Program-made: the position numbers and the translations under genes
Assembly (NCBI GenBank): GCA_025355835.1
Contig: JANXYW010000090.1
Span: forward strand, 1-5,526
Direction of reading: 5' to 3'
DNA length: 5,526 nt
Source of the DNA: Chloroflexota bacterium
GTDB lineage: Bacteria > Chloroflexota > Dehalococcoidia > DSTF01 > JACRBR01
The notes under the pieces: generated by a model
Database searches by the model: none
Seen by the model: only the letters and a program-made list of their open reading frames with translations
Told to the model about the DNA's origin: nothing
Shown here: positions 1 to 4,524 of the stretch, piece by piece
Layout of the letters: the number at the start of each line of letters is the position of its first letter
How positions within the stretch are numbered: position 1 is the stretch's first letter

Positions 1-267
1 CCACACCGCGGCCGAAACGACGGCCTTCGTCGTCGAGAAGAACGCGTAGAGCGTATCGTCCGTCGCCGGCTTCTCGACGCCGCCGTGCACGGCCGAGCCG
101 TACGTCCGCATCCCGGCCAGCTTGCCGTGCCGCGCGATCGCGACCTGCGCGCTCGGCAACGTGCCGTCGTCGACATCGCGCTTCGCTCGCGCGAACACCG
201 CCTCGAGCCTCTCGCTATCGATACCGAGATCCTCAGGCTTCGTTGCCACCTGCTTCGCGTCGATCAT
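1..267 (-). CDS. Serine hydrolase, beta-lactamase/class C PBP-like family, N-terminal part (runs off left edge)
   Basis: An open frame begins at ATG (265-267) and stays open for 89 codons to the window edge, so only the N-terminus is visible. It starts MIDAKQVATKPEDLGID. The SxxK motif STTK is at residues 78-81 (Ser codon 34-36, Lys codon 25-27), in the context LYAFFSTTKAVVSAAVW. That is the active-site helix of the serine beta-lactamase/PBP fold (Pfam Beta-lactamase, COG1680): the Ser is the acylated nucleophile and the Lys the general base. The segment before it, PSAQVAIARHGKL followed by a Gly-rich turn, is the usual first beta-hairpin. No signal peptide is seen, so a cytoplasmic esterase or amidase-like hydrolase is more likely than a secreted resistance enzyme. 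GGAGG lies 6 nt upstream of the ATG. The YxN and KTG-type motifs would lie off the window. The family is well supported; the substrate is unknown. Confidence 0.82.
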   Translation of the reverse strand, partial: MIDAKQVATKPEDLGIDSERLEAVFARAKRDVDDGTLPSAQVAIARHGKLAGMRTYGSAVHGGVEKPATDDTLYAFFSTTKAVVSAAVW

Positions 268-273
268 GGTGGG

Positions 274-278
274 CCTCC
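274..278 (-). promoter_or_regulatory. Shine-Dalgarno site for the serine hydrolase
   Basis: On the minus strand GGAGG is followed by a 6-nt spacer and the ATG at 267. This is a near-ideal ribosome binding site. It fixes the start of the left-edge hydrolase, whose frame has no stop in the window to define it. Confidence 0.7.
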
Positions 279-314
279 GAACTTTTGCGCCGTGTACTCT
301 CGCGGCGGGTCTAA

Positions 315-320
315 ATCATA
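315..320 (-). promoter_or_regulatory. Possible -10 element for the serine hydrolase
   Basis: The minus strand reads TATGAT here, one mismatch from the sigma-70 consensus TATAAT and preceded by G. It would start transcription about 40 nt upstream of the hydrolase ATG. I cannot see a convincing -35 hexamer at 16-18 nt, so this is a weak prediction based on one hexamer in a GC-rich background where such AT-rich words are uncommon. Confidence 0.3.
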
Positions 321-352
321 CTCCTGTCCGGTGCGGGGTCTTCCGAACGCGC

Positions 353-411
353 CACCCGTCCTCCCTCTCCGCCGGCCTGCTCGCCGGGGCGAGGCGGAGA
401 GGGTCGGGGTG
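353..411. repeat. Long imperfect palindrome / stem-loop, REP-like, possible terminator
   Basis: CCCTCTCCGCC (363-373) and GGCGGAGAGGG (393-403) form a perfect 11-bp stem around a 19-nt loop. A further CACCC (353-357) pairs with GGGTG (407-411) across a small internal loop. The element lies 18 nt after the stop codon of the TauE-like gene and before the hydrolase promoter region, so its RNA could end or protect the operon transcript. There is no T-run on either strand, so it is not a classical intrinsic terminator. From memory, palindromes built on CCCTCTCC...GGAGAGGGT.GGGGTGAGG occur in many copies in intergenic regions of many GC-rich bacteria, which suggests a dispersed REP-like family. Copy number in this genome cannot be judged from one window. 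Confidence 0.6.
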
Positions 412-428
412 AGGTCACCGCCTCGCTG

Positions 429-1199
429 TCACGAATACTGCCCCACAAACATCACAACCACGAACACCAGCCCGTAGCTAATGACCGCGATGCGCAGCCA
501 TCGTTTGCCGAGCTTGCGCGCAACGCCGACACCCAAATATCCACCCGCGATCGCGCCCACGGCCATGAATGCTGCCGGAAGCCATCGCACCGGCCCGAAC
601 AACATGAACCCCACCACCGCGACAGCGTTGATGATCAGCGAGCTGACGCCCTTCAGCGCGTTCAGCCGCTGAATGTCCTCCGCAAGGAAGATCGAAAACA
701 CCGCGAGTGTCATGATGCCGAGCGCCCCGCCGAAGTACGCACCGTAGATCCCCAACACGAACATCGCCGCGAAGACCGGCGCCGGCATCCGACCCGTTTC
801 CGCGAACGCCGTGCGATGATGCTCGGTGTAGGCGCCGATGCGATCCTGGAACGCCATCAGCACGCACGCGAACAGCACCAAGAACGGCACGATCGCCGCG
901 AACGCCGACCCCGGCGTCAGCAGCAACACAACCGTCCCAACCGCCGCACCCGCGACGTTCGGGATCGCGATCTGGATCAGCCGCCCGCGCTGCCCCTTGA
1001 GTTCGTTGCGATAGCCGACGGAGCCGCCGACGTAGCCCGGCCACAGCGCCGTCGTATTCGTGACGTTCGCCGTTTTCGACGCGTAGCCGAAGGCGATCAG
1101 CGCCGGAAAGCTGATCAGCGACCCGCCGCCCGCGACGGCGTTCACCGCGCCGGCGACGAACGCGGCGGCAACCAGCCCTGCGTACTGCAGCACATCCAT
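429..1199 (-). CDS. TauE/SafE (TSUP) family membrane permease, probable anion exporter
   Basis: This 256-residue, highly hydrophobic protein is the normal length for the TauE/SafE family (Pfam PF01925). The family is an internally duplicated inner-membrane fold; studied members move sulfite, sulfoacetate or related anions. Both half-signatures are visible: GAVNAVAGGGSLISFP at residues 17-32, and GIYGAYFGGALGIMTLAVFSI around 150-170. Each is followed by hydrophobic helices, about eight in all, with a charged linker near 118-138 (QDRIGAYTEHHR). The start is ATG at 1197-1199. The upstream frame is closed by the stop of the preceding gene 27 nt away, with no ATG, GTG or TTG between. No good Shine-Dalgarno is visible, so translation probably depends on coupling to the upstream hydrolase gene. 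It is the last gene of the PAS-hydrolase-permease operon, and the palindrome at 353-411 follows it. The family is secure; the substrate is unknown and sulfite should not be assumed. Confidence 0.93.
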   Translation of the reverse strand: MDVLQYAGLVAAAFVAGAVNAVAGGGSLISFPALIAFGYASKTANVTNTTALWPGYVGGSVGYRNELKGQRGRLIQIAIPNVAGAAVGTVVLLLTPGSAFAAIVPFLVLFACVLMAFQDRIGAYTEHHRTAFAETGRMPAPVFAAMFVLGIYGAYFGGALGIMTLAVFSIFLAEDIQRLNALKGVSSLIINAVAVVGFMLFGPVRWLPAAFMAVGAIAGGYLGVGVARKLGKRWLRIAVISYGLVFVVVMFVGQYS

Positions 1200-1226
1200 C
1201 AGCGCCCACGATGACGGCTGCGGCCG

Positions 1227-2087
1227 CTATGCGCCAACAGGGGGCATTCCAACTTCGAAGACGGCCCCTTCGGTTCCTGGCGTAAGTTTGAACGGCAGCC
1301 TGCCGCCACTGCGCGCCGCCAGGACGATCTCGTCGAGCGCATCGTCGCTGTGCGAAGGGTCGTGATGGAATGTCACCAGGTGCTGCACCCGCATCGTGCG
1401 GGCGAACGCAAGCGCGTGACTGATCGAGCTGTGGCCCCAACCGACGTGCTCGTCATACTCGGCATCGCTGTACTGCGCATCGTGAATCAGCAGATCGACG
1501 TCCGCTGCCAGCGCGGAGCCTGACATCCAGTCGGGATCAGAAGGCAGCTCGCCCGTCGCGAGCGCGGGCTCGTGGTCGGGCAAATAGGCCATCGCTGCTC
1601 CCTGCTCGCTGATGCGGTAGCCAACCGTGGGACCGGGATGATAGACGAGGTCCACCGTGATCTCGAGACCGCCGATCGTGAAATGCTCACGCGCAACATC
1701 GTGCAACGTGGGCGTTGCCGGCAGATCATCGAGACGTACCGGGAAGAGCGGCGGCGACAAATAACGCGCGAGTCGTTTTCGCAAATCCATGGTTGTCGAT
1801 GGAGGGCCCCAGATGTGCACGTCAAACCCGGGTGTGTACAGCGGCTTGAAGAAGCCCAGACCCTGGATGTGATCCATGTGCAAATGTGTGAGAAGTAGAT
1901 CGACGCGCCTGATGCCATCTCGCGCCACGCGTTCACCAAGAGCCCGAATGCCGGTACCGGCATCGAGCACCAACAGCGTACTGTCGGCGCCCTCCACTTC
2001 GACGCAGGCTGTGTTGCCACCGTAGCGCAACGTCTCGGGGCCAGACGTAGCGAGGGAGCCACGCGTGCCAAACAGCGTGACCTTCAC
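1227..2087 (-). CDS. Metallo-beta-lactamase-fold hydrolase, phosphodiesterase/PhnP/RNase Z-like branch
   Basis: This 286-residue MBL-fold enzyme starts at GTG (2085-2087) as MKVTLFGTRGS. Numbered from that Met, it shows GTRGS at 7-11, YGGNT at 22-26, the metal-binding HLHMDH at 68-73, a further likely ligand His150 in HPGPTVGYR, the probable bridging Asp171 in YLPDHE, and HDAQY (202-206), GWGHSS (216-221) and FHHDPSHSDD near the end. All expected dinuclear-metal residues are present, so it should be active. The GTRGS...RYGGNT opening is typical of the COG1235/cyclic-nucleotide-phosphodiesterase-like group, not of antibiotic-degrading lactamases or glyoxalase II. A phosphodiester substrate is therefore likely but not shown. 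No signal peptide is seen, so it is cytoplasmic. The start overlaps the stop of the upstream PAS gene as GTGA, with GGAGGT 9 nt ahead. A longer TTG start at 2108 is open but less likely. Confidence 0.93.
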   Translation of the reverse strand: MKVTLFGTRGSLATSGPETLRYGGNTACVEVEGADSTLLVLDAGTGIRALGERVARDGIRRVDLLLTHLHMDHIQGLGFFKPLYTPGFDVHIWGPPSTTMDLRKRLARYLSPPLFPVRLDDLPATPTLHDVAREHFTIGGLEITVDLVYHPGPTVGYRISEQGAAMAYLPDHEPALATGELPSDPDWMSGSALAADVDLLIHDAQYSDAEYDEHVGWGHSSISHALAFARTMRVQHLVTFHHDPSHSDDALDEIVLAARSGGRLPFKLTPGTEGAVFEVGMPPVGA

Positions 2088-2479
2088 GTTTTGGGCACCT
2101 CCCACCAAATGGCGACGGCGCCCAGCCGCCGGCGCCCCTCGCCCTCAAACGGAAACGCCGTGAGCTCCACGTCCCGCCAGACGGCGTCCAGACCGCAATA
2201 GCGCAGCCGTACGTGACTCGGCCGGCCCTGCTGCAGCGCCACGGCCAGCGGTATCTCAGCCGCGCTGATCGGCGTGCCGTCTTCTGCGGCGATCTGGAAC
2301 TTATCGGCGAGCTGCGCGAGCGGCATCACGCCCGCTTCGTCAAAGCGCACGCCAAGTAGCGCCTCAGCCGGTTCGTTGTAGTACAGGAGGTCGCCGTTGA
2401 GCCCGGTGACCCAAATCGGCAGGCTCATGTGACTGGCCCACTGTCGTAGCAGGATGATTTCGATCTCTTTTTGTGCCAC
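2084..2479 (-). CDS. Stand-alone single PAS-domain sensor protein
   Basis: This 131-residue protein is almost entirely one PAS fold with no output domain. Residues 18-45 (MSLPIWVTGLNGDLLYYN, then EPAEALLG) are the classic PAS N-terminal strands and helix. EDGTPISAAEIPL is the mid-domain loop. RDVELTAFPF and LGAVAIWWEV are the last two strands. A short N-terminal helix (MAQKEIEIILLRQW) could mediate dimerisation. The start is GTG (2477-2479), preceded by AGGAAGGA with 7-nt spacing. It is the first gene of the operon; its TGA overlaps the GTG of the metallo-hydrolase by 4 nt, so the two are probably made together and may interact. PAS domains bind ligands, haem or flavin, or partner proteins. 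I see no cofactor-specific motif (no LOV GRNCRFLQ-type Cys site), so the signal is unknown. Confidence 0.88.
   Translation of the reverse strand: MAQKEIEIILLRQWASHMSLPIWVTGLNGDLLYYNEPAEALLGVRFDEAGVMPLAQLADKFQIAAEDGTPISAAEIPLAVALQQGRPSHVRLRYCGLDAVWRDVELTAFPFEGEGRRRLGAVAIWWEVPKT
2097..2102 (-). promoter_or_regulatory. Shine-Dalgarno inside the PAS gene that sets the hydrolase start
   Basis: The minus strand reads GGAGGT, 9 nt before the GTG at 2085-2087 and within the last codons of the PAS gene. It supports starting the hydrolase at this GTG, because the farther TTG at 2106-2108 lies upstream of the site. With the GTGA start/stop overlap it indicates translational coupling. Confidence 0.7.
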
Positions 2480-2486
2480 GCGACCG

Positions 2487-2494
2487 TCCTTCCT
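2487..2494 (-). promoter_or_regulatory. Shine-Dalgarno for the PAS gene
   Basis: AGGAAGGA on the minus strand lies 7 nt before the GTG at 2479. It supports this start over the internal Met at residue 18. The same bases form one arm of an inverted repeat whose partner is at 2526-2534. Confidence 0.65.
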
Positions 2495-2503
2495 CGTCCA
2501 TAC

Positions 2504-2509
2504 ATCCTA
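2504..2509 (-). promoter_or_regulatory. Weak -10 candidate for the PAS-hydrolase-permease operon
   Basis: The minus strand reads TAGGAT, two mismatches from TATAAT, and would give a leader of roughly 18 nt before the PAS start. No clear -35 is visible. It is listed because the divergent layout requires a promoter for this operon in the 108-nt gap. Confidence 0.2.
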
Positions 2510-2543
2510 ACACCGGTGGCGCGATAGGAAGGACCCGTGGCGG

Positions 2544-2549
2544 TATCAT
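2544..2549 (+). promoter_or_regulatory. Possible -10 element for the acyl-CoA dehydrogenase gene
   Basis: TATCAT, one mismatch from TATAAT and preceded by G, lies about 40 nt before the ATG at 2588 and would give a leader of about 30 nt. No good -35 hexamer is seen upstream. It resembles the G-TATGAT candidate on the minus strand at 315-320, but the word also occurs inside the coding region near 3573, so chance is possible. Confidence 0.3.
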
Positions 2550-2587
2550 GCGGGCGCGACAATCAACCCCAGACCGCGAGGCATGCC

Positions 2588-4375
2588 ATGACAACGACTG
2601 AGCGCGCCGATGTTGCCGAGGGCATCGACTTCACCGCCATCGACAGCGCGATCGGCCTCAACTGGTACGACGCCGACCCGAATCTGCGCCAGCTCGTCGA
2701 ACGCCTCGCGCTGCCCGACGATCGCGCGTTCGCAGAGACGCAGCTCCGCAACATGGGCGGCGTCATCGGCGGCCCGGTGGCGGCGCGAGCGGAGATCACC
2801 GACAAGAATCCGCCGCGGCTCGAGAAGTACGACGCCTGGGGCAACGAGGTCAACGAGATCGTCCACCACCAGAGCGCCATCGATACGAAGCGCGATCTGT
2901 GGGAGAACGGCTTCCTCGGCCTGCGCTGGACGGACGGGGTGCGCAAGACGCGGGCGGGCCACCTGCCGCCCGTCGTCAACACCGGATTCCTCTACTTCCT
3001 GAACCAGGCCGAAACCGGCATGGCGTGCGGCATCGGCATGACCAGCAGCGCCGCCGGCATCGTCAATCGCCACGCGCCGCCAGAGATCCGCGATCGCTTT
3101 CTGCCGCACCTCACGACGATGGACTTCGGCGAAGCGTGGGCCGGCGGCATGTTCATGACGGAGGTGCAGGGCGGCAGCGATCTCGCGAGCAGCGACTGCG
3201 CCGCGACCAAGACCGCGGACGGCTGGCGTATCACCGGCGCGAAGTGGTTCTGCTCGAACCTCGATGCCGAAGCGATCCTCACACTCGCGCGGCCGGATGG
3301 CGCTCACCCCGGGCTGCAGGGCCTCGCGCAGTTCCTCATTCCGAAGTTCCGCGCCGACGGCACACGCAACGGCGTTCACATCCGTCGCCTCAAAGACAAG
3401 CTCGGCACGAAAGCCGTCCCGACAGGTGAGGTCGACTTCGAGGATGCCGAAGCGTACCTCATGGGCGCAGAGCGCACCGACGACGATCGCAGTGCGCGCG
3501 ACGGCCGCGGCGTCAACCGCATGATGGAGATGGTGCAGGGTTCGCGCTTCGGCGTCGCGCTGATGGGCCTCGGTATCATGCGCCGCAGCTTCATGGAAGC
3601 AGCGATCTACGCGCATCACCGCACGGCGTTCGGCCAGATCATCGCGTCGTACCCGCTCGTGAAAGAAACGCTCGTCGAGATGGCGGTTGAGGTCGAAGCC
3701 GGCTGCGCCATCGCGTTCGAGGCGGCCGAGGCAGGCGCGCGTCACGACGCGGAATCGCAGCGCCTCTATCGCATCCTCGTGCCGCTCGCGAAGCTCCGCT
3801 GCACGCGCCGCGGCATCGATCTCGCATCCCAGGCCGTCGAGATTCACGGCGGCAACGGCTACATCGAGAACTGGCCGGTCGCGCGCCAACTCCGCGACGC
3901 GCAGTGCCACACGATCTGGGAAGGCACCGAGAACATCATCTGCCTCGATGTCCTTCGCTCCATGACGAAGGAGCACGCCGACGAAGCGCTCTTCGCCCGC
4001 ATCGAGCGCGCGCTCGGCGGCGCCGAGCACCCGTCGCTGACGCGAACAGCGTCGCAGATCGGCCGCTCCGTCGACGAAGTGAAAGAAGCGATCGCCTGGA
4101 TCGAGCGCGCACCGCAGGACGTGCGGCTACTGCAAGCGCGCCGACTCTCGAACTACATGGCGGACGTCGCGCAGGCAGCACTGCTCGTCGAAGAAGCGGT
4201 ATGGGAACTCGCGCACAAGAACTCCGCGCGAAAGGCGATCGTCGCCCGCTACTTCGTCGAAACCCGCCTCGCCGCCCGCCCCCTCCGCGGCATCACATCA
4301 GCGGATAGGACCGTGCTCGACTACTTCGAGCAGATCGTCCGCTACCAGCCGATTGCACCGCATGCGATCGGTTGA
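2588..4375 (+). CDS. Acyl-CoA dehydrogenase family flavoprotein, AidB/ACDH-11-like
   Basis: This 595-residue FAD enzyme would oxidise an acyl-CoA to the 2-enoyl-CoA and pass electrons to ETF. Motifs from ATG 2588: N-terminal helical domain with MACGIGMTSSAAG; flavin-site MTEVQGGSD at 190-198; ITGAKWFCSN around 216-225, with Trp220 by the flavin; IRRLKDKLGTKAVPTGEV, the AidB-type version of the beta-domain; MVQGSRFGVALMGLGIMRRS; then HGGNGYIENWPVARQLRD and IWEGTENI, whose Glu445 matches the usual catalytic base. About 140 further residues form a C-terminal helical region like AidB's fourth domain; E. coli AidB, about 540 residues, binds DNA there. A GAGG site lies 6 nt before the ATG. A GTG at 2537 would add 17 residues that look non-conserved. 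No ada or alkylation-repair gene is nearby, so a lipid-catabolic role is at least as likely as an alkylation response. Confidence 0.95.
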   Translation: MTTTERADVAEGIDFTAIDSAIGLNWYDADPNLRQLVERLALPDDRAFAETQLRNMGGVIGGPVAARAEITDKNPPRLEKYDAWGNEVNEIVHHQSAIDTKRDLWENGFLGLRWTDGVRKTRAGHLPPVVNTGFLYFLNQAETGMACGIGMTSSAAGIVNRHAPPEIRDRFLPHLTTMDFGEAWAGGMFMTEVQGGSDLASSDCAATKTADGWRITGAKWFCSNLDAEAILTLARPDGAHPGLQGLAQFLIPKFRADGTRNGVHIRRLKDKLGTKAVPTGEVDFEDAEAYLMGAERTDDDRSARDGRGVNRMMEMVQGSRFGVALMGLGIMRRSFMEAAIYAHHRTAFGQIIASYPLVKETLVEMAVEVEAGCAIAFEAAEAGARHDAESQRLYRILVPLAKLRCTRRGIDLASQAVEIHGGNGYIENWPVARQLRDAQCHTIWEGTENIICLDVLRSMTKEHADEALFARIERALGGAEHPSLTRTASQIGRSVDEVKEAIAWIERAPQDVRLLQARRLSNYMADVAQAALLVEEAVWELAHKNSARKAIVARYFVETRLAARPLRGITSADRTVLDYFEQIVRYQPIAPHAIG

Positions 4376-4407
4376 ACTGAATCACGTCCTCTACTGTGTG
4401 GGCGTAG

Positions 4408-4482
4408 ACGCGAAGCGCGTGGCATAGCCGTCGCCGGCTGTGCGTCCGGCAACGCCGGACAGAGGCAGTACGGCCTACCGCC
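4408..4482. other. Cluster of four short stem-loops between convergent genes, possible bidirectional terminator
   Basis: Four hairpins follow each other. ACGCG/CGCGT is at 4408-4412 and 4416-4420 (loop AAG). AGCCG/CGGCT is at 4426-4430 and 4435-4439 (loop TCGC). GTCCGGC/GCCGGAC is at 4444-4450 and 4454-4460 (loop AAC). GGCAGTA/TACCGCC is at 4464-4470 and 4476-4482 (one mismatch). The dehydrogenase ends at 4375 and the kinase at 4525 on the other strand, so stem-loops here could end or protect both transcripts. There is no T-run on either side, and high GC content makes short stems common by chance. No tRNA, riboswitch or known ncRNA fold is recognised, and no coding frame is evident in the 149-nt gap. 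Confidence 0.4.
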
Positions 4483-4524
4483 CTAACGGATGTCCTCCGC
4501 GTGCGAGAAGAATCTGGGAAGGTC

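Larger units (their letters stand above)
2486..2534. repeat. 9-bp inverted repeat in the divergent intergenic region, possible operator
   Basis: GTCCTTCCT (2486-2494) is the exact reverse complement of AGGAAGGAC (2526-2534), with 31 nt between. On each strand the AGGAAGGAC arm is followed within a few bases by CGTGGC (2536-2541 on plus; 2475-2480 on minus), so the symmetry extends imperfectly outward. The repeat sits between the divergent PAS and acyl-CoA dehydrogenase genes, where a shared regulator could bind. The left arm also serves as the PAS Shine-Dalgarno, so part of the symmetry may be two ribosome-binding-like sites facing opposite ways. Confidence 0.45.

Noticed and set aside
353..411. 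Intrinsic (rho-independent) terminator call for the palindrome
   Set aside because: No run of T follows the stem on either strand, so it is kept as a repeat or stem-loop with only a possible terminator role.
85..477. 130-codon plus-strand frame across the left-edge gene and the intergenic palindrome
   Set aside because: It runs antisense to the SxxK hydrolase and through the palindrome, has no domain signature, and its composition is typical of a shadow frame.
478..1440. 320-codon minus-strand frame overlapping the TauE-like and MBL genes
   Set aside because: Its composition is Arg/Gly-rich and low in complexity, and it overlaps two well-supported genes in another frame.
1572..1898. 108-codon plus-strand frame inside the MBL gene
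   Set aside because: It is antisense to conserved metal-binding motifs and has no independent support.
1227..2087. Antibiotic-degrading metallo-beta-lactamase, glyoxalase II or ETHE1-type persulfide dioxygenase, the last suggested by the TauE neighbour
   Set aside because: The GTRGS and RYGGNT opening and the FHHDPSHSDD end fit the PhnP/phosphodiesterase-like branch, and no signal peptide is present. A sulfur pathway is not supported by the sequence.
2546..4030. Long open frame of 494 codons on the minus strand, opposite the acyl-CoA dehydrogenase
   Set aside because: It is rich in Arg, Ala, Asp and His, with no recognisable domain, and lies fully antisense to a gene with clear family motifs. 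Long antisense frames are expected in GC-rich DNA.
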